Shown here one piece after another: positions 37,686 to 46,698 of a DNA stretch of 64,000 nucleotides. The notes beneath the pieces were generated by a model. The model was not told the DNA's origin. It was given only the letters and a program-made list of their open reading frames with translations, and did not search any database. The stretch covers positions 2,170,001-2,234,000 of the forward strand of contig NZ_CP037922.1 of NCBI RefSeq assembly GCF_004355185.1, written 5' to 3'. A program made the translations under genes and the position numbers. The stretch's first letter is position 1, and each line of letters opens with the position of its first letter. Origin of the DNA: Hymenobacter radiodurans (lineage in GTDB: Bacteria > Bacteroidota > Bacteroidia > Cytophagales > Hymenobacteraceae).

Positions 37686-40094
37686 ATGACACAGGAAGCA
37701 TACACTCGGTTCTTCCGCGAGCTGACCAACCAGCAGGTTGCGTTGGTAGGAGGGAAGAACGCCTCCCTGGGGGAGCTTTTCAACCAGTTGATTCCTAAAG
37801 GAATTAACGTGCCCGATGGGTTTGCTACGACAGCCGCCGCCTATTGGCAGTTTCTGGATGAAAACCAGTTGCGGCAGCCGCTCACCACGCTGCTGGCAAG
37901 CCTTGACGAGAAGGAGCTGACGAATCTTTCGGCGGTAGGCACCCAGGCGCGGGCCTTGCTAACGCAGGCCAAAATGCCCCCCAGCGTGGCGGAGGCTATT
38001 CGGCAGGCGTACCGGGAGCTTTCGGCTGGTCACGCCGACGGGGGCCTACCGGTAGCCGTGCGCAGTAGTGCCACGGCCGAAGATCTACCCACGGCCAGCT
38101 TTGCCGGACAGCACGATTCGTTCCTGAATGTGCAGGGCGAGGAGGGCGTGGTGCAGGCCTGTCAGCGGTGCTTTGTGTCTTTGTTCAACGACCGGGCTAT
38201 TAAGTACCGGCTGCAAAATGGCTTTGATCATCTGCGCGTGGCCTTATCAGTGGGCGTGCAGATGATGGTGCGCTCCGATGTGGGCTCGGCGGGGGTGGCG
38301 TTTACCATCGAGCCCGAAACCGGCCACGCCAACCTTATTTACCTCACCGGCAGCTGGGGCCTGGGCGAAAACGTGGTGCAGGGCGCCGTCAATCCCGACG
38401 AATTTTATTTGTTCAAACCCTCTTTGCGGAGCGGGTATCGGGCCCTGGTAACCCGCAAGCTTGGCGACAAAGCCAAGACCATGCGCTACGCCCAAACCGG
38501 CATCGAAAACTCCGACACCCCGCCTGAGAAGTGCGCTATGTTCGTGCTGTCCGATGCGGAGGCGGAAGAACTGGGGCGCTGGTGCTTGCTTATCGAAGAT
38601 CACTACGGTATGCCCATGGATATTGAGTGGGCAAAAGATGGCCTGACCAGCAAGCTCTACATCGTGCAGGCCCGCCCCGAAACCATTCACCATGGAAGCA
38701 AAGCCCTGCGTTTGCACGAGTACCACCTGACCCAGAAAGGCCCGGTGCTGGCCACGGGTAAAGCAGTCGGCAACCAGATTGCCACGGGCGTGGCGCGCAT
38801 CATCGCCTCGCCGGCCGATGGGCACCGTCTGCAACCGGGTGAAATCCTGATTACTGACATTACCAGCCCCGATTGGAACGCGGTGTTGCGCAAGGCGGCC
38901 GTCATCGTTACCAATAAAGGCGGGCGCACCAGCCACGCGGCCATTGTGGCGCGGGAGCTGGGCCTCTCGGCCGTGGTGGGCACACTCAACGCCACGGAAA
39001 AAGTGCAGGATGGGCAGCTCATTACGGTTTCCTGCGCCGAGGGCGACGAAGGCCAGGTGTTCGCGGGCCAGTTGGCCTGGCAGGAAACTGATATCGATTT
39101 GGAGCACGTGGAGATGCCCCGCACCAAGCCCCTGCTCATTCTGGCTGATCCCGACCGCGCTCTGCAGCTCGCTCGATATCCTAGCCAGGGCGTGGGGCTG
39201 ATGCGGATGGAATTCGTTATCAATAGCGCCATCCGCATCCATCCGATGGCGCTGGTCGATTTTGATAAGCTACAGGACGCGTCGGCCCGCCAGGAAATTG
39301 CGCAGTTCACCACCCATTATGCCAGCAAGCCGGAGTATTTCGTGGATAAGCTGGCGCAGGCCATCGGGTTTGTAGCGGCCGCTTTCTACCCACGCCAAGT
39401 GATTGTGCGCCTGAGCGATTTCAAGACCAACGAGTACGCCAACCTGGTCGGCGGACGGCAGTTTGAGCCGGACGAGGAAAACCCTATGCTGGGCTTCCGG
39501 GGCGCCTCACGCTACTACAGTCCGCAGTACCGCGAAGGGTTCCGGCTGGAGTGCGAAGCGCTGCGGCGCGTGCGCCTCGATTGGGGCCTCACCAACGTGA
39601 AGGTGATGGTGCCTTTCTGCCGCACTGTGGCCGAAGGAAAGCAGGTGGTGGCCCTCATGGAGGAGTTCGGGCTGAAGCGCGGCGAGAAGGGGCTGGAGGT
39701 GTACGTGATGGCCGAAATTCCCAGCAATGTTATACTGGCCGAAGATTTTGCTGCTGTCTTCGATGGGTTCTCTATCGGCTCCAACGACCTCACCCAGCTT
39801 ACCCTGGGCATCGACCGCGACTCGGCTATCGTAAGTCATTTGTTCGACGAGAACAACGAGGCCGTGACCCGGATGCTCGCCCAGGTGATTCGTACGGCCA
39901 AAGCCTGCGGCCGACCCATCGGGCTGTGCGGGCAGGCCCCCAGCGACTACCCGGCGTTTGCCCAATTTCTGGTGGAGCAAGGTATTGATAGTATCTCCTT
40001 CACCCCCGATGCCCTGCTGAAAGGAATGAACAATATGGTGCAGGCCGAGCACGCCCTGCAACCCCGCCAACCGGCCCCGGAAGTAGGCGCTTAA
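37686..40094 (+). CDS. ppsA: Phosphoenolpyruvate synthase
   Basis: 802 residues, full length. The N-terminal ATP-grasp part has VGGKNASLGEL and VAVRSSATAEDLPTASFAGQHDSFLN. The swivelling phosphohistidine domain has TNKGGRTSHAAIVARELG, with the active His at residue 417. The C-terminal barrel has EIPSNVILAEDF, IGSNDLTQLTLGIDRDS and IGLCGQAPSDYP with the catalytic Cys. The enzyme converts pyruvate, ATP and water to PEP, AMP and phosphate, feeding gluconeogenesis. It also appears in anaerobic-survival clusters with Usp genes, as here. In place of a normal terminator a perfect 26-bp inverted repeat follows. Confidence 0.96.
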   Translation: MTQEAYTRFFRELTNQQVALVGGKNASLGELFNQLIPKGINVPDGFATTAAAYWQFLDENQLRQPLTTLLASLDEKELTNLSAVGTQARALLTQAKMPPSVAEAIRQAYRELSAGHADGGLPVAVRSSATAEDLPTASFAGQHDSFLNVQGEEGVVQACQRCFVSLFNDRAIKYRLQNGFDHLRVALSVGVQMMVRSDVGSAGVAFTIEPETGHANLIYLTGSWGLGENVVQGAVNPDEFYLFKPSLRSGYRALVTRKLGDKAKTMRYAQTGIENSDTPPEKCAMFVLSDAEAEELGRWCLLIEDHYGMPMDIEWAKDGLTSKLYIVQARPETIHHGSKALRLHEYHLTQKGPVLATGKAVGNQIATGVARIIASPADGHRLQPGEILITDITSPDWNAVLRKAAVIVTNKGGRTSHAAIVARELGLSAVVGTLNATEKVQDGQLITVSCAEGDEGQVFAGQLAWQETDIDLEHVEMPRTKPLLILADPDRALQLARYPSQGVGLMRMEFVINSAIRIHPMALVDFDKLQDASARQEIAQFTTHYASKPEYFVDKLAQAIGFVAAAFYPRQVIVRLSDFKTNEYANLVGGRQFEPDEENPMLGFRGASRYYSPQYREGFRLECEALRRVRLDWGLTNVKVMVPFCRTVAEGKQVVALMEEFGLKRGEKGLEVYVMAEIPSNVILAEDFAAVFDGFSIGSNDLTQLTLGIDRDSAIVSHLFDENNEAVTRMLAQVIRTAKACGRPIGLCGQAPSDYPAFAQFLVEQGIDSISFTPDALLKGMNNMVQAEHALQPRQPAPEVGA

Positions 40095-40136
40095 AGATTG
40101 GCTTAACTCAGCCTGGGGGCTTTTTTAGTGCCAAAT

Positions 40137-40196
40137 GCAAAGAAGCGAGTCGATGGATACAGTTTGAGTACTGTATCCATCGACTCGCTTCTTTGC
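40137..40196. repeat. Perfect 26-bp inverted repeat between convergent ppsA and Usp5
   Basis: Arms 40137-40162 and 40171-40196 are exact complements (core AGCGAGTCGATGGATACAG) around an 8-base loop. It lacks the T-tract of the other terminators here, although a GGGGGC-T6 tract lies just before it at about 40114. Likely a two-way terminator or a processed RNA 3' end. Confidence 0.8.
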
Positions 40197-40209
40197 GCTG
40201 AATCTTGCC

Positions 40210-41033
40210 TTAAGCCGTGGTGGGCAGCACCAGCACCGGCATTGGACTACGACGCAGGATATCAGCCGTGACGCTATGGTGAAAAAGCCCCCGAGGAAGG
40301 AGTGCGGCCGGGCCAGCAGCACAATAAGCTGGGCGTGCAGCTCCGCGGCCGCGTGCAGAATGCCGTCGGCCGGAGCTTCTTCGCACACTTCGTACAGGCT
40401 GTTCTCCGTTAAATGCCCAAATAGCCCCGTACGCTGCGCTGATGCTAGCCCCACGTCGGCGCGCGAAGGACCCGTAGCCTCCGCCACGTGCACGACGGTC
40501 GTGGTGAGTTTCAGGCTGGTCAATAGCTCCGTGAGGGCGAGGGAAGGCGCACTCAGCCAGAACGATTTATCATCGGTGGCTACCACCGCGCGCCGGGGCA
40601 ACTCGGTACTCTGCCAAACTTCGGGAACCACCAGCAGCGGATGATGCGCCTGTTGTAGAATGGGCAGGACCCAATTGCCGATCATCCTGTCCAGTAAATT
40701 GATGGGCTGTTCCCGCCCGCAAGCCAGCAGGAGCGGCCTGTGGCGCTGCACCACGTCGGCGAGGGCCGGGCTGAGCATATCTACCACTATTTCGGCCTCG
40801 GCCGGAACCGGAAGCCCCTGTGCTCGCTCCACCAGATAGGCTATAATCTCCTTGCGGCTGGTCACCAGAATGGGCGAGGCCATTACGGCCGCATCCGGCG
40901 CCAGCATCGGGTCGAGGTACACGTGGAGCAGCACCAGCCGCCCATCCAAGCGTTGGGCCAGGCGGCTGGTGTAGGTCAGGGCTACCTCGGTGGCAGCTGA
41001 CATATCCGTTAAGACAACAAAGGCAGATTGCAT
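40210..41033 (-). CDS. Tandem-domain universal stress protein (Usp5), one frame break
   Basis: ATG 41033 (MQSAFVVLTDMSAATEVALTYTSRLAQ) starts the gene. The second domain begins RRAVVATDDKSFWLSAPS. Near the end, C5 at 40290-40294 (AAAAAGCCCCCGAGG) is one base short of the intact C6 in Usp1 at the matching codons. Repair gives LGGLFHHSVTADILRRSPMPVLVLPTTA and a stop at 40210, 274 residues, the same as Usp1 and Usp2. The unrepaired frame runs on into the inverted repeat, reaching 40125 with an unlike tail. It follows DUF2892 on the same strand. Confidence 0.87.
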
Positions 41034-41140
41034 AGGCAAAGGGTAGCCAGCTAACGTAGGCTATAGGCCGTTTCTGGCCTTGTATTGTGGCTTCGGTAGC
41101 TACAATACAAGGCCTACAAGTGAGGGCATAACCCGTGAAG

Positions 41141-41350
41141 TCAGCTCCGTGATTGGTGGTGCGTGGCAATGCCCAGCAGGGAATAAAAGGGGCAATAGCC
41201 AGCAATGCCCGTCAGCAGCAGCGTGAGCGGAATGAGCAGCCAGGCGAGAAGTAGGGGAGTGCTGAAGCCTTGCCGCACCAGAAAACCGGTGAGGAAGGTG
41301 GCCAGGAGAATGCGAATCACCCGGTCGTACGAACTTAGATTCTGACGCAT
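41141..41350 (-). CDS. DUF2892 small membrane protein
   Basis: 69 residues: a short N-terminal SSYDRVIRILLA, two membrane helices and the hallmark GYCPFYSLLGI near the C-terminus. DUF2892 domains occur alone or fused to rhodanese (YgaP). The role is unknown but may involve sulfur or membrane stress. It is 107 bases upstream of Usp5 on the same strand and probably co-transcribed. Two phased FNR-type dyads lie upstream at 41664 and 41686. Confidence 0.88.
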   Translation of the reverse strand: MRQNLSSYDRVIRILLATFLTGFLVRQGFSTPLLLAWLLIPLTLLLTGIAGYCPFYSLLGIATHHQSRS

Positions 41351-41663
41351 GATGAAGTTGCTGATAAGTGAAAAAGGAGAATGACAGCAGGAACTGGCAG
41401 CTTGCCCAACACAGCCTTGAAAGCAGCCGGCAGCCCCTTTTCACAAAAGCCTTTTAGGCGACCAGCTTCTCCCGGCTTGCTTCTCCAACTGGCCTGAGAA
41501 AAGCAGCTAAGCAGGCAATCCACCGCAGCAGAATACTTTCTGCATCACGAGATGGGTACAAGCCTCGTTTGGTGGCGGCTATCATTAGCCGCGGCGTCTG
41601 ATTTGTATGCCCAGCGAGGCTTGAGAATGTGTTAAATATCGCCCTAATACAATGGCTGTAATA

Positions 41664-41697
41664 TGATGGTAGTCAATTAGCTAAATGATTTGCGTCA
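41664..41697. promoter_or_regulatory. Two FNR-type operators phased 22 bp apart
   Basis: TGATGGTAGTCA (41664-41675) and TGATTTGCGTCA (41686-41697) both fit TGAY-N4-RTCA. Centres are 22 bp apart, about two DNA turns, so two dimers could bind the same face. They lie between divergent DUF2892 and the 40-residue frame. Confidence 0.55.
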
Positions 41698-41819
41698 TGC
41701 TCCTTCCCCCGGCTAACATTGAGTTGCCAAGTTACTTTCAGGCGCTACCACAGCAGCTTCTGGTAGCGGGCGACCTCAGGCTGATTCAGGCATTAATAGG
41801 AGGCGAAAAAGACGAATAG
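41697..41819 (+). CDS. Possible 40-residue protein
   Basis: ATG 41697 to TAG 41817-41819 encodes MLLPPANIELPSYFQALPQQ, then LLVAGDLRLIQALIGGEKDE. An in-frame ATG is 12 bases earlier. It is amphipathic with an acidic end, not a membrane peptide. It overlaps the second FNR-type dyad at its start, which argues against translation from the first ATG. No homologue recognised; doubtful gene. Confidence 0.25.
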   Translation: MLLPPANIELPSYFQALPQQLLVAGDLRLIQALIGGEKDE

Positions 41820-41920
41820 TGGGGTCGATAGCTGGCTATGTATGCCCAAATGCCCGTAGAGCTTTTTTATACTTCTTTTCATGTTCTATTCTACTGTTCC
41901 ATTCTCACAACCAATGTGCT

Positions 41921-43363
41921 ATGTCGCTTACTAACAGCTTACTAAACACAGTGCTTCGGCAGGCCAGCCAGGAGGTATCACGCAAAGAGTTTCTGACCAT
42001 GGCCGGCCGGGGCCTGGCCGTAGGAGTGGCCGCCAGCACGTTTGCCGGCTGCCAGGAGAAGCCGGGCGGCGAGGCGGCAAAAGCAGCTACCCCTACTACG
42101 GGCACACCCGCCTCGGAAGTCACCGCTTCCACCGTATATGCGGCCCCTGGCGGCCAGCAAGTGCCTTCGTCGGAAGCCGTGTCGCCGCCCGCGAAAGTGC
42201 CTGCGGGCGTAGATAAACCCATTGAGTTGGAAGCCTGGAAATCTGACGTTGACCCCAAATCCGGCCCCACGCCCACGCCTTTGCCCCCCGACCAGCGGGT
42301 GGGATATGCGTTGGTGGGCCTGGGCCACCTGACGCTGGAAGAACTGCTACCCGCTTTTGGTGAGTGCAAAAAATCCAAGCCTGTGGCCCTTGTTAGCGGC
42401 TCACCTGAGAAGCTAAAGAAAGTCGCCCAGCAATACGGCATTAAGCCCGAAAGCTGCTACAGCTACGAAGACTACGATAAGCTCAAGGACAACGCCGAGG
42501 TGAAGGTTATCTATATCGTACTGCCCAACTCCATGCACGCCGAATACACCATTCGGGGGGCTCAGGCCGGCAAGCACATTCTCTGCGAAAAACCGATGGC
42601 CAATTCCGCCGCCGAGTGCGAGGCCATGATTGCGGCCTGCAAAAAAGCCAATCGCAAGCTGATGATTGCCTACCGCATTCAATACGAGCCCTACAATCGC
42701 TTGGTGCGTCAGATGGTGCGCGAAAACAAGTGGGGTAAGACCAAGTACATTCAGGCCCAGAATAGCCAAAGCTCCGCTAATCCCGACCACTGGCGTCACA
42801 AGAAAGCCCTGGCCGGCGGTGGCGCCCTGCCCGATATTGGCTTGTACTGCCTGAACACTTCGCGCTTCCTGCTGGGCACCGAGCCAACGGAGGTATTTGG
42901 CTACTCCTACAGCACGCCCGGCAATCCGCTGTTCAAGGAGGTAGAGGAAGTAATGTCGTGGCAGATGCGCTTCCCGGGGGGCATTTTGGTCGACAGCATC
43001 ACCCACTACAACACCCACGACTCGCGCTTCTACCGCGTGAATGGGGAGAAAGGCTGGATGCACCTGAACAATGCCTACGCCTACCAGGGCCAGCAGCTAC
43101 AAACCTCCCACGCCGAGGGCCCGGCCAAGATGCAAAACCAAATTACTATCAGCCCGGTGAATCAGTTTGCGGCCGAAATGGACCACTTTTCTACCTGCGT
43201 GCTGGATGACAAGCCGCCCCACACGCCCGGCGAAGAAGGCTTGCAGGATCAGCGCATTATGGAAGCCATCTACCAGTCGGCCCGCGAAGGCCGGCCGGTA
43301 AAATTGCCCCCCGTGTCAGGTACGGACGTGTTTCGCGGGCCGGAGCCGAAGGAAAATGCGTGA
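41921..43363 (+). CDS. Gfo/Idh/MocA-family oxidoreductase, exported
   Basis: 480 residues from ATG 41921. The leader has SRKEFLTMAGRGLAVGVAASTFAGC, which resembles a Tat signal (RK in place of RR) and also ends in a Cys. A Pro/Thr-rich linker precedes the Rossmann fold (GYALVGLGHLTLEELL), the LCEKPMA (EKP) motif and a C-terminal dimerisation domain with GGGALPDIGLYCLNTSRFL. It is similar to glucose-fructose oxidoreductase of Zymomonas, which is exported with bound NADP. The sugar substrate is unknown. The frame upstream to 41819 is not conserved. A hairpin terminator follows. Confidence 0.88.
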   Translation: MSLTNSLLNTVLRQASQEVSRKEFLTMAGRGLAVGVAASTFAGCQEKPGGEAAKAATPTTGTPASEVTASTVYAAPGGQQVPSSEAVSPPAKVPAGVDKPIELEAWKSDVDPKSGPTPTPLPPDQRVGYALVGLGHLTLEELLPAFGECKKSKPVALVSGSPEKLKKVAQQYGIKPESCYSYEDYDKLKDNAEVKVIYIVLPNSMHAEYTIRGAQAGKHILCEKPMANSAAECEAMIAACKKANRKLMIAYRIQYEPYNRLVRQMVRENKWGKTKYIQAQNSQSSANPDHWRHKKALAGGGALPDIGLYCLNTSRFLLGTEPTEVFGYSYSTPGNPLFKEVEEVMSWQMRFPGGILVDSITHYNTHDSRFYRVNGEKGWMHLNNAYAYQGQQLQTSHAEGPAKMQNQITISPVNQFAAEMDHFSTCVLDDKPPHTPGEEGLQDQRIMEAIYQSAREGRPVKLPPVSGTDVFRGPEPKENA

Positions 43364-43425
43364 GCGAGCTTATAAATAGTGAACATGAAAGCCCAGCATT
43401 AGCCGAACCCAACAAGTGGAATAAT

Positions 43426-43460
43426 GAAAAAAGCCCTTGCTAATTAGCAAGGGCTTTTTG
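43426..43460. terminator. Bidirectional intrinsic terminator
   Basis: Palindrome AAGCCCTTGCTAA-TTAGCAAGGGCTT with A and T runs, between the convergent oxidoreductase and DUF4394 paralogue D. Confidence 0.9.
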
Positions 43461-43490
43461 TTAAACTATGTAAAGCGAAAACAGGGCACC

Positions 43491-45115
43491 TTAGAAACCC
43501 AAGCCTAGAGCGAAGCCACCAGGTGCACCACTTATCCCGTTGAGACCGGAAATAGTAAGCGACCGAGCGAAGGTGCGCTCCCCAGTTGCAAGGTTCAGCG
43601 TATTAAGCTGAAACACATTATTGATGCTATTAGCGACGTTAACAAGAATATAGGCGGTGTTGCTAGTGCCTCCAATATCCATGTGGCGTACGTCAGCGGC
43701 TACGTTACCAATCTCCTTTAAATTACCAGGAACAAGGGGCGTAACTTGATATAGTTTACTAACAAGATTAATCGAGACATCAGTACCATACAGGGTAGTT
43801 GTTGTCGCACCAACAAAGTTATTATCGTGGGCAAGTGTATTTACACCGGGTCGATTGATGCCTACAGCAATACCAATGGGGGAACCTTCGGTGGTAATGC
43901 CATTCGTTGGGTTCACAGTCAGGTTCTGGCCAGCTTTACTTACTACGCGAATCATATCTGTAACGGGATCAAAGTCAAAGCTTCCATCGAATATCACAGG
44001 TATATTCGTTTGAGCCACAAATGTAGCGGCGCCGGTGCCTAGGTCAATAGTGTACAGATACGCCCCACTTGAAAAGCCTCCTGATAGAATTGTATACAGC
44101 TGACCTGTTGCCGGCCTAAAGTCTAGGCCAATAGCCCTTCCACCTCCTCTGATACCAGTAACGTTCTTTGTCGAGACACTGTTTGAGTCTGTTGGATCAA
44201 CAATAGACAATGTCGTGAAGCTTCCGTCTACATTAGTGGCAATGTAAGCGACAGGCTTTGTAGGGATGGCTAAACCAGTGTAGTTCTGACTTGGGCTGTA
44301 CTCCGCCAAAGGACGAGCCGCGCCCGTGCTCAAGTTCACGGTAAAGAGTGTAGGCTTGCCTTGTACGGTATACAACCCCAAGGCAGTACCTGTTTTGGCA
44401 TCAATATCAAAGCCGCCATCACCGCTCACGGGCAGGTTCAGGTTGCCCACGGATACGAGCGTACCGTTGTTCGGTGGGTTAACCAAGTAGAGCTGCTGGT
44501 TTTGGGTGTTAATGGCATAAAGCGCAGTCGCGGTAGCACCAGCTACGTTATTGGTGTAGGCCACGCCCGTTAGGGTAGCGCCCGCTGCCCCGTTGATAGT
44601 ACCATCGGTAGCGGCCACCGTTGCTGTTTCGGGATGTAGACGCAGGTTCTGTCCCGTACTCGTTACCAACCGAATGCGGTCAACCGTCGGGTTAAAGTCA
44701 AAGCTCACTACATTGCCCCCAGCGCGGGGGTGAAGGCCCCCGTCCCAATAACGTGAGCCCTGCCGGTGTTTTGATTGATTACATAAAAACGGCTGCCGCT
44801 GCTGACCCCATAGAGCTGCCCAGTGCCTGGCCGGAAGTCCATAGCTAAGATTTGTTCACCGCTCTGTAAGCCGGTAATGGCAACCGAGGCGGTCCGGGTG
44901 GCTGGATCTTTGGTGGAATACGCATCAAGCCGATTACCCCCTGATAAAGCATAAAAGGCGATATCCTGACCTAAGGGCGGGAAGGTGGGAGTAGTAGGGG
45001 GCGGAGTAGGATTGGGTTTGGGGAAGTACTGCTCCAAAATGTCTTCGCAACTCGTGAGCGAGGCCAGCAACAGAGCAGCCGCTCCCCACTTGGAGAGGGT
45101 TATGGGTTTTAGCAT
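43491..45115 (-). CDS. DUF4394 lipoprotein, paralogue D, one frame break
   Basis: ATG 45115 (MLKPITLSKWGAAALLLASLTSC) gives a lipoprotein with EDILEQYFPKP after the Cys. The frame stops at C5 44716-44720; paralogue F has C6 at the same place (47945-47950). One base restores VVSFDFNPTVDRIRLV and a protein of 541 residues, the same length as intact paralogue A, ending GGFALGLGF. Both DUF4394 halves are present (IGLDFRPATGQLYTI, SFDFDPVTDMIRVVSKAGQN). The two open pieces 43491-44708 and 44708-45115 are parts of this gene. Confidence 0.82.
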
Positions 45116-45421
45116 AGAAACGAGAAGATAGGATGGAAGGAAGAATGAATTGGATGATTAGCTTTAGCCACTACGATATGCTAAGGTTATAAGATGCAGT
45201 GCCATCAAAATAAAATACAAGTGCGCATTCTCTTTCTCTTGTTGACTTTTCTCTCCTCTTAACTCATCACAAGGGACGCATAAAAAAGCTGCGAAGTACA
45301 ATGGTTACTATGTGCGAATACCCCGCAAGCACTTACTCCTCTACTGAACTTGAGCTCCCGATTAAGAAAAAGCCCCCTGCTTAAGAGCGGGGGCTTTTTT
45401 TGCTATCTGAAGAAAAGGAAA
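45116..45421. other. Intergenic region with terminator
   Basis: About 306 bases, AT-rich from 45150 to 45350, no gene. It holds the hairpin at 45366-45401 that ends paralogue E and the promoter region of paralogue D. Confidence 0.5.
45366..45401 (-). terminator. Intrinsic terminator of paralogue E
   Basis: AAAAAGCCCCCTGCT-TAAG-AGCGGGGGCTTTTTTT, a near-perfect stem with A and T runs directly after the stop of the next gene. Confidence 0.85.
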
Positions 45422-46351
45422 TTACAGGGCTAACCCGAGCGTAAACCCTGTGATGAACGGCGCGAAAACGAATCCTGGCGTGGGCGACGGCCTGATAGCT
45501 GGAAAGCCGAAGTCTCCCAATTCTGTGGCCGCGCCAGTTGTTAAATTGATTGAATATAAACGCCCGACATACGGGCCGCTCATGACCGCATAAGCCTTCT
45601 TGCTAGTGGCGCCAATATCGAAGCTACCATCGGAGAGGAAGTTGATGCTCAAAGAACCAATTTCTGTGAGTGTCCCGGCATTGGGCGGGTTTACTAAGTA
45701 AAGCTTACTCGCCGTGAAGTCTAGCGCGTACAAGTTGGTAGAAGTAGCGCCAGCTACATTATTATCGTAGGCTACGCTCATCACACTATTAGCGGTGCCT
45801 CCGTTAATACGTCCATCTTCAATTGCAACGCCATCAACCGGATTTACCCGAAGGTTTTGACCGGATTTGGTCACAATCCGAATCCGATCCACGACGGGGT
45901 TAAAATCGAACCCCAAGGTAAGGGACCCACTGAGGGGAATGCTGACGGGTGCGACCAACGTAGCAGCTCCGGTGGCGGGATTAATAGTATACAGGCGGCC
46001 ATCGGTCGCGCTGGTCGTGGCAACCAGCGCATAGAGTTGGCCGGTGGCGGGGCGTATGTCGAGCCCATAGATGCGGTCGGTGACGGCGCTCAAACCCGTA
46101 ATTGGCATTTCCTGGATTTTCGCCAGCGTAATAGGATTAAAAATAATCAATCCATTCTGCCATGCCCCATCGCCGGACCCTGGTGTAACAGCGTCAGCGT
46201 AGGATGTGTATGCTACCGTCTGAGCAGGAATAGTAGGCGGGGTAGGCGTGGGCTTGGGGAAATACTGCTCTAGAATGTCCTCGCAACTCGTAAGCGACGA
46301 CAATAACAATACAGCCGCGCCCCAGGTGGCGAGGGAAAAGAATTTTAGCAT
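45422..46351 (-). CDS. DUF4394 lipoprotein, paralogue E, single-unit form
   Basis: 309 residues from ATG 46351 (MLKFFSLATWGAAVLLLSSLTSC), then EDILEQYFPKPTPTPPTIPA. It joins directly to what is the second half of the other paralogues: YGLDIRPATGQLYALVATT, YTINPATGAATLV, LGFDFNPVVDRIRIVTKSGQNLRV, ending GFTLGLAL. So it has one DUF4394 unit, not two, without a frame break, and its last residue is Leu where the others have Phe. An in-frame deletion of the first unit is the simplest origin. Confidence 0.85.
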   Translation of the reverse strand: MLKFFSLATWGAAVLLLSSLTSCEDILEQYFPKPTPTPPTIPAQTVAYTSYADAVTPGSGDGAWQNGLIIFNPITLAKIQEMPITGLSAVTDRIYGLDIRPATGQLYALVATTSATDGRLYTINPATGAATLVAPVSIPLSGSLTLGFDFNPVVDRIRIVTKSGQNLRVNPVDGVAIEDGRINGGTANSVMSVAYDNNVAGATSTNLYALDFTASKLYLVNPPNAGTLTEIGSLSINFLSDGSFDIGATSKKAYAVMSGPYVGRLYSINLTTGAATELGDFGFPAIRPSPTPGFVFAPFITGFTLGLAL

Positions 46352-46440
46352 AGAACCGAGAATATAGGATGTAAATAAGAATAAATATGATTCATATAAT
46401 TTTCCATACGTAGCTCGGCAATTCGTAACTGATTGTAGCA

Positions 46441-46619
46441 CTATAATTTTTCAAATAGCTGAATACCGCTTACTACGCGGCTGCGGTAGGCGAAGGGAAC
46501 GCCTGTCATGGCGCTTGCGGCCGGATACGTAAGGTCGATAATTTGGCCCCCCGCGTTGTATCAATAGTAGGAATGCGTGGGTAGATTTTGAAGAATACGA
46601 AACCTGTTATCGTGTGCCA
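46441..46619 (-). pseudogene. Possible C-terminal remnant of an unknown gene
   Basis: The frame ending at TAG 46441-46443 reads IIDLTYPAASAMTGVPFAYR, then SRVVSGIQLFEKL, with normal codon composition. One added base in the adjoining run of C6 (about 46545) extends it upstream through FKIYPRIPTIDTTRG, until a stop near 46635. It has no start and only about 60 residues. It may be the tail of a decayed gene or chance. I recognise no family. Confidence 0.25.
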
Positions 46620-46698
46620 GACAGCCTAGAGCGTCACACGTAGCGCCTCAGCTTATGCAGCAACGTGCTAAGGACACACTGAAATTAGCTGAAGCCAG

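Larger units (their letters stand above)
41351..41920. other. Intergenic region with tandem FNR-type boxes
   Basis: About 570 bases between DUF2892 and the Gfo/Idh gene. Apart from the 40-residue frame at 41697-41819 and the two dyads I see no gene. The part 41351-41560 has open frames without family likeness. Confidence 0.45.

Noticed and set aside
40125..40209. C-terminal extension of Usp5 to 40125
   Set aside because: It arises only from the short C5 run and reads through the perfect inverted repeat; the repaired frame ends at 40210 like its paralogues.
29914..41350. Stress island as a recently acquired mobile element
   Set aside because: No integrase, transposase, tRNA or flanking direct repeats seen, and codon and base use look like the neighbours.
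1820..44720. Programmed ribosomal frameshifting at C/G runs as the cause of the split genes
   Set aside because: All breaks need the same change although the genes are unrelated, there is no common slippery heptamer plus stem, and paralogues encode the same residues in one frame with one more C.
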